Shown here: one piece after another, positions 40,249 to 51,400 of the stretch
Layout: the number at the start of each line of letters is the position of its first letter
Numbering within the stretch: the stretch's first letter is position 1
Assembly: GCA_051294375.1 (NCBI GenBank)
Contig: CM119269.1
Coordinates: 9,063,619 to 9,127,618 of the forward strand
DNA length: 64,000 bases
Reading direction: 5' to 3'
Origin: Paraspadella gotoi
Taxonomy: Eukaryota > Chaetognatha
Program-made: the position numbers and the translations under genes
Notes under the pieces: model-generated
Seen by the model: only the letters and a program-made list of their open reading frames with translations
The model's database searches: none
Told to the model about the DNA's origin: nothing

Positions 40249-42913
40249 CTGAGAGGAAATGATGATTGATTTATGGTTAATTAATTAGCGAAATAATTGG
40301 TTTTATCACAAATTAATGAGCCTTTTTAAGCAATTTTATTTTTTGATACAGTTAATTTGGACAAAGACAAAAATAATTTTTTCTGTACACAGAATAAATT
40401 GGACACGAAAATTGAAAAACAAAAAACTGGTTACACATTTTTATTAACCCTCCCCTTTCTCGATCTTTTTCTTCGTCATTTGCGAGTGATTCAGTCTGAC
40501 GTCAGAACCCTCACCTTTCCTGTTTCTCCGATCCTTACCCTCTCATCCCTTACCCCCCTCAACCACTACCCCCTTCAAAGAAACTCACTTCTGCTGGTGA
40601 CTTTAAGATGAGTCGAAGGAATTCCCGCAGTGAGAAGTCTCTCCGCGTCGAGGAATGACGACTCGTGCTTCACTGGACCAAAGGGCGGAGGACCGAACTG
40701 CATCTTCTTGCTTGGAGGAGAGAGACCAGACAATCCGGAGGCGGCGGCCGCAGCGGCTTCTAGCTGTCTCTTGGATGCCTGAAGGTAAGGGGAAGAGGTG
40801 AGGAAGAACGAAAGGAATGGGGGAAAAAGATGTAAGAGAGAATGGTTCTTGTTCTCCAATCCCCAATCCTCATTCCCACCGCTAATCCCCAATCTCCAAT
40901 TCCCGCCCCCAATCCCCAATCCCTAATTTTCGATCCCTAATCCCCACCTGTTCCATGACTCTCGCCGTCGCTTCCTCTATCGCTCTCGTCGCCTCCATTC
41001 TCTCGGAATCTCTTCTCTGTCTATGATGATCGTGATGCGACTCTCTCTCGCGGTGGGCGTGGCCGGACCCCGCTCCGCCGCCGTCGCGATGCAGCTGCAG
41101 AGAGTCCGAGCGCTGCTGCTGCAGCTGTTGAAGGTGCTGTAGCTGCTGCGCCGGGTCGGAGGCTGGCGGAAGGCGCGGCGCTCCGGCCGAGGATTCTCTG
41201 TCGCCGCTGAGGTCGCGTCCGGCGCCGGAAGAATCGCGAGGAGAATCGAGCGGCGCCGAGGAGCGGGCGCCGTTGTTGTTGTTGTTATTGCCGCTGCTTC
41301 CGCCGTTGTTGTTGCTGCTGTTGTTGTTGTTGTTGTTGCCTCCGGCTGGGTGATGGTGGGAAGAGGAAGAGGGCCCGTGGGCGGAGGAGGAAGAGGAGGC
41401 GGAATCTCGAATGGCCTGAAGCGGATGCTGTGACGTCATCGACGTCAATAGCGACGAACTCTTGGGACGATCGCCGTTGAGGGGGGAAGGGCTGTCGTCT
41501 TTAAGGAGGATGAGGAGGAGATGGGGTAAGGTTTGGATGGTAAAAGGTAAGTTAAATGAAAAAAACCGGAAAACAAAGAAATACAAAAAAACTATATACA
41601 AAGAACAAACAAAAAATTCGAACAAAATTTTAAAATTTCACAAAATTATTGAAATAAAATAAAAAAACAAACAAAAAAAAAAAAAACCGGGAAAAAAAAA
41701 ACTTACTGTGTCGGTTGGAATTGGGAAATTGCCGCAAGTGTTGCTCTTGCAGCATCTTCAGCTCCGTGGAGGACGGTCTGCCGGGACCGGCGCCGAGTCC
41801 GCCGGCTGCCGCCGCCGCCGCCGCCCCCTGCCAAAAGTCGAGCAGCTTGAGAGGGTTGGCGGCAGCCTGCCGCCGCCGCCGCCGCGCAGGCCGCATCGGC
41901 CGCGGCCGCGGCGTCGCCGTGCTGCCGCAGCGAGGAAGGGCTGAGGTGATTGGGCAGGCTGGGCCGCAGCAGGGGCATTCCGTTGGCGTGGCGCCGGAAC
42001 GGGAGACGGCGGCGACATAGCCCGGGAAGTGGGGCGGGGGTCCCGGCGGGCCGTGATGTGGATGGTGGTGGGGGAGGGTGGTGACCGTTGGCGAGTCGCG
42101 CGGTGGCGGCGGCGATTTGGTGCGCCTGAAGAGTAGGGCGAGGGTGGATGGATTGATTAATTGATTGATGGGATAATTCATTGATTGGTTCATTGATAAA
42201 TTGAATTAATACATTGATTCTTCTATTGATTGATCGATTCCATTGGTTTTGCCATCGACCTTACCTGATTGAGCGCCTGGGCCGACAATGGAAACGGCTG
42301 GCTGACCGGCAGTCCTGGGTGCACAGGCGGGCCGGGCGAGAGGTCGTAGGAGGCGTAAGAGGACCGCCTGCCCTCCCGCCTGTTGCCGTCGATTGCGGAC
42401 TGAAGTTCGATCGGGTTAGACAGGCGCATCTTCTCGCATTCGTAGGGGTAGAGGTACTTCATGTATCTTTTTTTTGGGGGGGGGTGGAGATAAACAAATT
42501 TGTGAGAAGAAAAAAATGGAGGGGATAGGATGAATGGTCGGCGTTTTAACTCATCACACCTTTCATAGCCGGTCAAGATTTAAGTTTCGCTTTCGCTTTC
42601 AATTCTATTTTTTATATGAATTCGCTTTAAACTTTCCTTTGTGCTCAGATCTGCTCGAGGCTCTCACGCATCTCACAGACACGCACACGCGAATTGTGTC
42701 ACTCACTGCGTGCGGAGCGTGAAGGCGGCTGAAGTGATAGACGAAGGGAGATTGAGTCCCTTTGTGATTTCCCGCCACAACTTTTTATTGATGACTTCAA
42801 CTAGTCCGCCTTTGCTGACAACCAGGCGGTAGAGTTCGTAGAGATCCAGCACCTGCTTCGCCATGATCGGGATTCTGTTCACGGGCGTGCCTGGTAATGA
42901 GGGTTGGTGGTTG

Positions 42914-42954
<41 letters not shown>

Positions 42955-43356
42955 GGTGGGTCAGTGAAGCAAAACAAAGATTGGCGCCTTTTTTCCGAAA
43001 GCGAACTATTTCTGTTCCTAGTAATCTCTGAACTTTATTTTAACTTAAATATTTAGCTTAAGTAATATAAATAATTAAACTAATCTTGATCAGTAGCCCA
43101 ATTTGTAACCTTAATCAGTTACTATAAATCCCTAACTTTAATTCCTAATCCATAACCTAATCCCTAATCCCTAGCTTAACCCTTATCCCTTATCTTTTAA
43201 TTTAAAACTTACTTATATCTGAAATGTATCACTTTTAGAAAATAAAGCCAAAAAATAATTCTGAACAAATATTTTAAACTTACCGCGTTTTTGCATGAAG
43301 GAGAAAAGTTCGTCGAGAAATTCCTTTCTCTTTGGATTATCATCGATTTCGTAGAG
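39878..43356 (-). CDS. retn: Dead ringer / ARID3-family transcription factor (seven 3' exons, N-terminus not included)
   Basis: Seven exons join with consistent phases: 43356-43284, 42890-42707, 42466-42265, 42125-41707, 41498-40948, 40778-40589 and 40248-39878. Numbering from the first codon here (LYE), residues 1-105 form an ARID domain with FLDELFSFMQKRG, GGLVEVINKKLW and YMKYLYPYECEK, followed by the family's extension AIDGNRREGRRSS. Residues 154-476 are Ala, Pro, Gln, Asn, His and Ser rich. The C-terminal part carries a REKLES-type region, including MEINGIMYQGVLFAQ. Known of the family: sequence-specific nuclear DNA-binding proteins that recognise AT-rich sites and act as activators or repressors; Drosophila retn works in embryonic patterning and neural development. 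REKLES mediates self-association. This assignment is by recognised conserved motifs and is strong. The sequence breaks frame once, in exon 4. The protein starts further upstream; a likely preceding exon is at 45314-45652. Confidence 0.93.
40589..40778 (-). CDS. retn: retn exon: REKLES alpha-like segment
   Basis: Acceptor ACCTTCAG, donor AGAA|GTGAGT, 190 bases. It encodes ASKRQLEAAAAAASGLSGLS, then PPSKKMQFGPPPFGPVKHES, and ends STHLKVTSR plus one base. Together with the end of the previous exon it occupies the place of the family's conserved REKLES helix and basic PPxKK stretch. Confidence 0.9.
40948..41498 (-). CDS. retn: retn exon: Asn/Ser/Gln/His-rich linker
   Basis: Acceptor TCCTTAAAG, donor GAACAG|GTGGGG, 551 bases giving a split Asn plus 183 codons without a stop. 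The product begins DSPSPLNGDRPKSSSLLTSM, then has Ser/His runs, a polyasparagine and Gly stretch encoded by GTT/GTC-type repeats, an acidic/Arg segment, a Gln-rich stretch QQLQHLQQLQQQ, and ends in a predicted helix MEATRAIEEATARVMEQ. Such homopolymer runs are typical of arthropod transcription factors. Confidence 0.9.
41707..42125 (-). CDS. retn: retn exon: Ala/Pro/His-rich linker with a one-base frame break
   Basis: Acceptor CTCTTCAG, donor CACA|GTAAGT. Starting in phase 0, the frame reads AHQIAAATARLANGHH and continues to MPLLRPSLPNHLSPSSLRQH and an Ala run. The exon then needs a different frame to give NPLKLLDFWQG and STELKMLQEQHLRQFPNSN and reach the phase-1 donor. The 419-base length is one base too long. 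The excess base most likely lies in the GCG/GCC tract near 41868-41900. The HPHHGPPGPPPHFPGY reading in a third frame near the start may point to two further compensating indels. Confidence 0.85.
42265..42466 (-). CDS. retn: retn exon: end of ARID and extended-ARID tail
   Basis: Acceptor AAAAAAAG after a C tract, donor CAG|GTAAGG, 202 bases. One base completes Gln, then 67 codons encode YMKYLYPYECEK, the tail AIDGNRREGRRSS and a Pro-rich stretch ending SAQALNQ. The polypyrimidine tract is separated from the AG by eight A residues, which is unusual. Confidence 0.94.
42707..42890 (-). CDS. retn: retn exon: core of ARID domain
   Basis: Acceptor TTACCAG, donor ACGCA|GTGAGT, 184 bases. It completes the split Gly and encodes TPVNRIPIMAKQVLDLYELY, then GGLVEVINKKLW and the helix-turn-helix segment NLPSSITSAAFTLRT. 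The conserved Trp of the ARID core is present. It ends with the two bases of a split Gln codon. Confidence 0.95.
42915..42952. repeat. (GA)n in retn intron
   Basis: Perfect GA tract in the intron between the first two ARID exons, 25 bases upstream (in the minus direction) of the exon at 42890. Confidence 0.95.
43284..43356 (-). CDS. retn: retn exon: start of ARID domain
   Basis: Acceptor TTGCTCAG, donor CGCG|GTAAGT. The 73 bases encode 24 residues plus the first base of a Gly codon. The product includes DDNPKRKEFLDELFSFMQKR, the first helix region of the ARID fold. The phase-1 end matches the next exon. Confidence 0.93.
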
Positions 43357-43517
43357 CTGAGCAATAATTAAGGAAAAGGGCAAAAAAAAGGAAAAGGGAG
43401 GGGAAAGGAAAAGGTAAGTAAATTGTTTCTTTATCCGATTGAAAAATAAATGCGATACGGCATCTCGATGCTGATTGAGAAAAGATGCTTAAAGGCGGAG
43501 GGTTTATTTGAAAAAGA

Positions 43518-43900
43518 TAGAGAGAGAGAGAGAGTGACAGAGAGAGAGAGAGAGAGAGAGAGTCCGGTCTTGAAACGAAATCAAGTTAATCAATCGTGAC
43601 ATTTTAATAAACTTTCGCTTCTGCTTAAATCGTTTCCATCCCAATTTTCTAGTCTTTTATTTTTGATATTTTGTTTTGGTTTAGGATTTTTTTCTCTCTT
43701 TGAGGGAAGGTTGTATTGACGCCTGTCCCTCTCTATCTCTCTCTCTCATCTTTGCTCGGGCTCTCTCATCTCTCTCCTTTCTCCCCCTTCCTAGCTCTGG
43801 CTCTCTCTCTCCTCTCTCTCTCTCTCTGATCTCTCTCTCTCGCTCTCTCCTACTCATCTCTCTCTCAGCTCTCACGCTCTCATCTTCTCTCTCTCTCTCT
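43518..43900. repeat. GA tract and interrupted CT tracts in the retn upstream intron
   Basis: GA at 43518-43561 and interrupted CT at 43730-43900. Confidence 0.9.
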
Positions 43901-44344
43901 GTTTAATTTTTTTCTCAGCCATTTTCTAAAATTTTGCACGATTTCAGAATAAATAATTCTTTTTTTCTATAAGCGAGAGGGCGAGAGGGAGAGAAGGGCC
44001 CTAAGGCCTTGAGGCCCCTCTCAATTTCTGTAAAGAAGAACTCATTTTTTTCTTCTTTTTTTTCCTTTCTTTCTTTTTTTTGTGTGTTAACCATGAACAG
44101 GAGACACGACTAGGGCGGAGTGGAAACGTTCAAAGCGTCAATGGGGAAAAAAAGGGGTTTAAAAGAAAAAGAAAAAAATAAAAGAAAAAGAAAAAAAATA
44201 AAAGAAAAGGCGACAGCAGATAAAAGTCATGCGTTGATAAAGGATTCGGGGAAAGGAAAAGTCAAAAGAGACAAAATCAAACAAAGGATTATATATATTT
44301 TGATAAAAATGATCCTTTTTTTGGTAAAGGTTATTTTTGGGGAG

Positions 44345-44354
44345 AAAGAGAGAG

Positions 44355-44413
<59 letters not shown>
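44345..44413. repeat. (GA)n microsatellite
   Basis: Nearly perfect GA run in the same presumed intron; a shorter one lies at 44508-44529. Confidence 0.95.
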
Positions 44414-44418
<5 letters not shown>

Positions 44419-44611
44419 AGAAAGAGACAGATAATACGAAATACTAATAAAAGAATAAAATGCTGAAAATAGAAACTTTTAAGAGAGCTTACAAAGGAAA
44501 AAACGAAGTGAGAGAGAGAGAGAGAGAGCAATTGATAAAAGCGTTCGGTCTATGATAAATGCTATGATGGGCGGGAAAAAGCGCTAATGTTTTTTTTTTG
44601 TTCTTGTCTCA

Positions 44612-44612
<1 letters not shown>

Positions 44613-44647
<35 letters not shown>

Positions 44648-44690
44648 TTCGTCACCGTCGTCATCGTCGTCGTCGTCTTTGTTTTCAGTT
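44613..44690. repeat. (GTC)n trinucleotide array
   Basis: About 25 units with few changes. On the minus strand it would read as polyaspartate, but a TGA closes that frame at once, so an exon is unlikely. Confidence 0.9.
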
Positions 44691-45313
44691 GTTTTTTTTT
44701 CGTTTCACTACAAAGTCAAGAAAGGCATTCAAACACGCAAAACTAAACACTAGTATTTTTCTAGGGCAACAGTTGAAATAGTTAATCGCTAACAGCATAG
44801 TAATGTAAAGTTGTTTTTTATCTTTCTAAATATAATTGGGATTAACAACAAAGACGAAGCAGTAGTAGTACAGGTTATAGTGATACTAGAAGGGAAAATA
44901 GCCAAGATAGCCACGCAATTAATGTCAAGGAAAATAACAGCACAAATCAGAGTAAAGACGAAACTACACTCATTTTTTTTTAAAAGATCTGATTTTATGA
45001 GACGATATTTTCTTTGAAGAATAGTTAAAAACATTTTATGGATAATAGTTAATATCTTGTTAATTTTCAAACTATTTTTTTTTTCAATCTGATACAACAT
45101 TTTGGCGTTATTGAAACTATTTAGAAGTTTGCAATTAAAACTCATTTTCGGCCGACATTTTGACTTCAATTCTCACAAAACGCAGAATCTTACAATTAAA
45201 AAAAAATGAGTGTAAACTTTTGACAAAAAAAAAAAGAAGATATTTGTGAAACGTGATATTTCATGATGTTTATCTTTGAGCGGCTAACCCGACTAAAATC
45301 TCCGACTACTGAC

Positions 45314-45652
45314 CTGCTTGATTCCTGCTTGGTCTCTGCTGCTTTCTGATTGCTGACCCCCATTCCCCGACCCCCCACGGTCATCCCCACCACCGCCACC
45401 ACCGCCGCCTCCGCCGCCACTACGCCCGCCGCCGCCGCCCACGCGACTCGGCGACCGCGGCGGGTCTCTGCCCGCTCCGGCCCCAGCCCCGGCCGTGCTG
45501 GGCGGCCTCATGCCGGAGTGAGGCGCGAAAAAGCCGCCCAGCCCTAAACTGGCCAGACCCCCGAGAGAAGGGCCCAGCCTTTGAAAATCCCACTGGTGGT
45601 GGTTGAGTGGGGGGGCGTGGGCGGAAGAGGAAGAGGAGGAAGGGTTTCGGAC
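45314..45652 (-). CDS. retn: Candidate upstream coding exon of the retn/ARID3 gene
   Basis: Read on the minus strand, an acceptor (ACACCCCAG) precedes a 339-base frame of 113 codons without a stop, ending at CAG|GTCAGT. Both ends are phase 0, matching the phase-0 start of the first ARID exon. The product is Ser-rich, then NHHQWDFQRLGPSLGGLASL, then Pro/Gly-rich with a polyglycine run, and ends GIKQ, which would join to LYEIDD. Family members usually have EEQFKQ before LYE; only KQ is kept here, so either this end is divergent or noisy, or a short exon between 43357 and 45313 is missing. The low-complexity N-terminal composition fits ARID3 proteins. Position and phase are seen; membership in the gene is inferred. 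Confidence 0.55.
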
Positions 45653-45659
45653 CTGGGGT

Positions 45660-45709
45660 GTGGTAGGGCGTGGCAGGGCGTAGCAGGACGTAGCAGGGCG
45701 TGGCAGGGA
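45660..45709. repeat. 10-base minisatellite before the candidate retn exon
   Basis: Five units of GTGGCAGGGC and variants GTAGCAGGAC and GTGGTAGGGC. Read on the minus strand it supplies the C/T-rich tract of the acceptor used by the exon at 45652. Confidence 0.8.
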
Positions 45710-45828
45710 AAGAAGGGCAGGGAAATTGAAGGGAAATAGTTTTATGAAATGATTTTTCTCTTTGTTTTTATTGTATTTTTATTTAAATGCATTATATTGT
45801 TTTTTTCTTTTTCTCTTTAATTAAATTA

Positions 45829-46113
45829 TACGACGACGACAACAACAACAACGACGACGACGATCCTGGCTACCACGACGCGGATAACAACAACGACAAT
45901 CTCAATATCTTTAACGACGACGACGACGTCGACGACGACAACGACGAAGATCTTCTCAGACGGTCCTTCTCAATAAAAACCCTTTTAGCCCGAAATTTGT
46001 CGGGCGAGAGAGATAATCCCCGTCGGCCAACGAATCTGTCGGGCAACGAACGTCCGTCTTCAGCTCTGAGTTACAATGAAACAAAAATCCAGGGTTTATG
46101 TTCTCCAAATTAG

Positions 46114-46148
<35 letters not shown>

Positions 46149-46280
46149 TGAATTGCTCGCGACAGCAAAAAGATTGGATCGAATTGAAAAGACGAAAGCG
46201 AAAGATTCTCAGATTTTATTACTCGGATTATCTTCAATCGTGAAAACGTCTAGAGGTCGACGACGACGACGACGACGATC
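45829..46280. repeat. Cluster of (GAC)n and (AAC)n arrays
   Basis: Arrays at 45829-45865, 45916-45950, 46111-46149 and 46257-46280. The plus-strand frame gives Asp/Asn runs with no other features. Confidence 0.85.
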
Positions 46281-46917
46281 AATACAGCCTCATTTATCGA
46301 CAGGGTCAATTTACAATTTCAGATTCGCCTCATGGATTTAGCCTCATGAGTTTGACCTCATGTGATGTAATCAAAAGCTTTGAGTAAACTTTGGTAAACC
46401 TCATGTGTGTTTTAAAACGTTATATTTTGCTTTTTACGAGTTTAAAAATATTTAAAAAATAAAACTTTTGTAAACTTATTCATAGGTAGAGAGCTAGAGA
46501 TTAAAAACCTAAGACTAAGTTCACTTCGCATATTATCCGAGTCGAAAGATCATAAACAAAACGGAGTCGCGTAAACAAAAACTTTCTCGAAGAAAATGAG
46601 CTTACCGTAAAAAAAATTATTTAAACGCTTTAGATTAATGTAAGCGACTATTTTATTTGTTTGTTTTTGTTTAGATTTTGTCATTCATGCATGAAGTAAT
46701 ACGAAGTTTATTATTAAAACATTATTGATCTAAAATATTAAAAATGTTGCCGAAAAAATTAACCTCAAGAAATACACGACAGAATTAGGGTACTGGAAAT
46801 AATTTTGCGTCGATGGTTGAGGAACAAACTATTAGCTCTCTCCCCCCCTTCTCTCCACTCTCTTTCTCTAAATCCGAGAACATTAATCGGGCGGCTAGAC
46901 AGAGATTTAAGAAAGGG

Positions 46918-47011
46918 ATTGAGAGAGAGAGACGAGAGAGGAGGAGGCAGAGAGAGAGAGATGAGGGAAAGAGAGAGAGAGAGAGAGAGATGAGAAGATG
47001 AGAGACGAGAG

Positions 47012-47059
<48 letters not shown>

Positions 47060-47213
47060 ATGCTAATATATGTTGGTTTCTGAGGACCGCTATATGTTCA
47101 AGTGGGAACCTGCATGCGTATGGTTTTAGATTGGGTAATATTAATGATAGCGGAATGCCGAACGAGAGAGAGTAGAGAGAGAGAGAGAAGAGGAGAGAGA
47201 GAGAGACGAGCAG

Positions 47214-47258
<45 letters not shown>

Positions 47259-47265
47259 GAGGAGA
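46918..47265. repeat. Interrupted GA tracts
   Basis: Two GA blocks at 46918-47057 and 47160-47265 around a short unique stretch. Confidence 0.9.
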
Positions 47266-47565
47266 AAGAAGAGCAGCAGCAGCATCTTATTGAAGAGGGA
47301 AATCCCATGGATTGAGATTTTCTTGCGATAAAGGGAGATGCATCGAAAAATCGATGTCTATGGTGGATGTGGGATATTAATGGGAGAAGATGGGAAGTTA
47401 AAGGAATAAGAGGATGGGAAGTTATTAGAAAAGGAAGATGGGAAATTATTATGAAAGTAACAATGATAAGAAAAGAAGAAAAGATTTAAAAAATCATTAA
47501 TTTATTTTTAAGCTCACAGCGCCATATCCTTTGGATTTCCTTTTAATGCTTCTTTCCATTTTAAA

Positions 47566-47900
<335 letters not shown>

Positions 47901-48323
47901 CTGATCCCCGCGTCCCTCCTCTCGAGGAGGAGAACCTTAACCCTCCGCGTGGCCGGAGAAATGAGGGGGGCGGGGGGAGGAGGAAGAGAGGAGATGAGGA
48001 GAGGGAGGTTATATTTAAAGTAGAATAGAATTTTGTAAAGAAAACAAAATGGGGACTTAAGAGAATGGAGTAGTGATTCTAATCGTTTAAAGGTAAGAAT
48101 TAAGCAAGGTGAAACTTGTTGTTGTTGTTGTTGTTTTCGTCGTCATCGTCGTCGTCCTCAAACGCGGGTGAGGGTTCGCGGCGAACGTCGAGGCAATGGT
48201 GACGTATGGTGGCCTATTTCGGAGGGTAAGTCGCCGACTCTGTCTCTGTCCCGCTTTTTCCATCTTCCTTAGTCATCAGCCGTTTTCTCTCTCTCTTTCT
48301 CCCTCTCCCTCTCTCTCTCTCTA

Positions 48324-48354
<31 letters not shown>

Positions 48355-48379
48355 GTTCCTCAGGCGAAAGATAAATAAT

Positions 48380-49235
48380 TCAGAAAAGAAACAAAAGAAA
48401 AGTCGACGATTCTCACTGGAATCTCGATTCCACCTTTAGCCACACCCACATAGACCACCTTACCCACTTGGACCCCCTTACCCATTTAGATAATCCCACC
48501 CCAGCCACGCCTACTAAAGACACCACCTAGACCACTTTATCCCCTTATATCTCCTGAGCCACAGAAACCCTCATCAGGAGCAATATGGTTCATCTTACTT
48601 ACCCCTGTTTCAACCACCTGACAATACTGTGGTCGAGCACACTCTACCAAACGACTCTATTCTCTTCCACAACATCAAATAGCCTCCTCTCCCCATCAAC
48701 GTTCTCCCTCACCCCATCACTCGCCTCCATCATCGTTTCTCGGAAAATCTCGACGACGCGACCTGCGAACTCTGTTTCTCTCTCTCTCTCTGTCTCAAAA
48801 ATAACTTCAGAAAAGCAACACAAAGAAAAGTCGAGCGATTCTCACTAGAATCTCGATTCCACCTTGTAGCCAAAACCCACATTTAGAACCACCTTCTTAC
48901 CCACCATTCTGGACCCCCTTACCCCATTTTAGATCATCCCAGCCCCAAGCCCGACTAACTAAAGACACCACCCTAGCACTTTATCCCCTTATATCTCCTG
49001 AGCCACCAGAAACCCTCATCAGGAGCAAACATGTTTCATCTTACTTACCCCTGTTTCAAACCAACCTGACCAATTACTCGTGTCGCGACACTTCTACCAA
49101 AGACTCTATTCTCTTCCACAACATCAAATAGCTCCTCTCCCCATCATCCACGCTTCTCCCTCCACCCAATCACTCGCCGCCTCCATCAATCGTGTTCTCG
49201 GAAATCTCACGACAGCGACCTGCGAACTCTGTTCT
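48380..49235. repeat. Tandem duplication, period about 430 bases
   Basis: 48380-48795 and 48806-49235 share order and words (CAGAAAAG, ATTCTCACT, TATCTCCTGAGCCAC, CCTGCGAACTCTG). The second copy carries many single-base insertions. Both are C-rich and end in a CT tract. Confidence 0.85.
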
Positions 49236-49258
49236 CTGCTCTCTCTCTCGTCTCTCTC

Positions 49259-49261
49259 TTG

Positions 49262-49292
<31 letters not shown>

Positions 49293-49310
49293 CTCTCTCT
49301 CTACTCTCAT

Positions 49311-49345
<35 letters not shown>

Positions 49346-49458
49346 CCGACGCGCCCTTTGAACTCGAGGATCCAACGGTTAGTCTCCTTCATCGGCTTCA
49401 TAACTGCTGGCGGAGGTTGGAGGGAGTCTTCCATGGAGAGAGGAGAGAGAGAGAGACC

Positions 49459-49490
<32 letters not shown>

Positions 49491-49560
49491 CGAGAGAGAG
49501 GAGAGGAGACGAGAGAGAAAGGAAAGAGGAGACGGGGAGAGAGAGACGAGAGAGAGAGAG
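49259..49560. repeat. CT tract followed by GA tract
   Basis: Interrupted CT at 49259-49340, a short unique stretch, then interrupted GA at 49438-49560, giving hairpin potential. Confidence 0.9.
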
Positions 49561-49682
49561 GAGTGGGCAAGTGGAAAGGACCAAAAACTCAAAGTTCATC
49601 GACCGANNNNNNNNNNNNNNNNNNNNNNNNNGATGACTGAAATAGTCGAAGAGGCGAAACACGTCGAGCGATGGGCGTCGAA

Positions 49683-49685
49683 GAA

Positions 49686-49720
<35 letters not shown>

Positions 49721-50085
49721 AGATGAAAAAGACGACTACGATGAAGACGATGAAGAAATGATAGATTAATTCACGTGAAAATTCAACAAATTATAAACCG
49801 GATTCTCCAAAATTAAAGCTTAGAAACTCCCTGAAAAATTACCAAAGTTATTAAAAGCCGAATAAAACAATACGTAACAAACAAATCGACATAATTTTAA
49901 ATGAAACAGAAACATGAACGAAGCGTTCTCAAAACCCGGAAGCTCTTTAGCTCACGTAAATGACCACGATGACGACAACATTTAAGTCAATAAAAAAAGA
50001 ACACGACGACGACGACGACGACGACGATTACATCGAGAACTACATTAGAGTCATACGCCGACGACGACGACGACGACGACGACGA
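49683..50085. repeat. (GAC)n arrays
   Basis: Arrays at 49683-49724, 50004-50030 and 50058-50084. The plus frame reads Thr, Asp or Arg runs depending on phase. Confidence 0.9.
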
Positions 50086-50335
50086 CCCTCATCGATTCGC
50101 CCCTCGGGGTCGCGGGTCACGGATGGAATGATTAGCGCTGGGGTTGAGAGAGAGGAGGGGGGAAGGGGGGAAGGGGGGAAGGGGGTGGAGTGAAAGGGGA
50201 TGGTGGTCGGAGGGGGGAGAGGGGGGGAGTTAGAGATTGAGGAGCCGACGTCTGAACGGAAGGACTTCACGTCGGGAGGTCCTCGTTGTTGTTGTTGTCG
50301 TTGTTTGTTGCGTCACGTCGCGAGGTCGACGGCGG

Positions 50336-50347
50336 ATCACGTGATCA
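50336..50347. promoter_or_regulatory. Palindromic E-box GATCACGTGATC
   Basis: A perfect 12-base palindrome around CACGTG in a CG-containing stretch. Function is unknown; it may be chance. Confidence 0.2.
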
Positions 50348-50778
50348 AAAGGAATCACATCAGTTAGTGACTTTTGTTTCGTTTGAAATGTGATTTTTGT
50401 AAACCTTGACCGTTTGAGCTGAGAGGTGAATTGATCATTGAGTCGAGATTTTTAAATTCGAAATGAATCACGGGGTAAATTTTCAACTTTTATTATTATT
50501 ATTATTTCTATCACTATTATTATGCTTATTATCACTATCATTATCAGTATCACGAGACAGCCGCATCTCTCCAGATTTCCTCCTCCGAGAGAAAATCGCA
50601 TCCCCGACGAATCAGAGCGAAAAATCGACGACGAATTCGTCGCAAAAAAGAGAAGAGAATTTCGTCGCTTATACGTAAATAAATGTAACAGGAAATTGTG
50701 TCTTTTTCTTTTGGAAAGACGACGACGATTACGACGACGACGACAACGGGTCGAGCTTCAGAGCGGAACTGGCGAATG

Positions 50779-50779
50779 A

Positions 50780-50842
<63 letters not shown>

Positions 50843-50872
50843 CAGAGAGAGAGACAGACAGACAGACAGACA
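50779..50872. repeat. (GA)n followed by (GACA)n
   Basis: Compound microsatellite: GA to about 50850, then GACA units at 50853-50872. Confidence 0.95.
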
Positions 50873-51318
50873 GTCATTTTTTTTCCAAAGAGAAGAGAAA
50901 AGTTCGCTTCTGTCACGAAATCCTTTGTGCCCCGAAAGTAAGGCTATGTACACACCTTTGCTCACCTCCTCCCTCACGTAAAATTCATCCCTTACCTTCG
51001 CCCCTTCCACCCTCACGTTAGAGATGCCTTAAAATAAACAGACCCCCCTTCCACAATCCTACTCTTGCCGTCGACACCCGCCGAGTCTTTCACGAAAATT
51101 CAAACAGCAAAACTCCCGCGTTACGTGGCCCACTCCCTCTCTGTCAGGCCGAGTCCACCTCTCCAAATCTGCCGCTCTCCTCCTTCCACCCCCCATCTTT
51201 TCTGCTCTTCAACCCCCCCGTCCTCAAACCCTCGCCCTCTCATCAAAAATATTAACTCCCATTTCCGCGCCACCAACGAAAGTCGAAAGAAGCTTGGAAG
51301 TGGGGCAGTGGTTGACAG

Positions 51319-51400
51319 TCTCTCTCTCTCTCTCTCTCTCCGTCTCTCTTTCTCTCTTCTTCTCTCTCTCTCTCCTCTCTCTCCTCTCTCCTCGTCTCTC
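51319..51400. repeat. Interrupted CT tract
   Basis: CT runs in otherwise unrecognised spacer (50900-52050), followed by purine-rich GGAAAGG sequence. Confidence 0.9.

Noticed and set aside
44613-44690. Minus-strand polyaspartate as an acidic exon of retn
   Set aside because: The frame closes with TGA directly after the repeat and no acceptor with matching phase was found.
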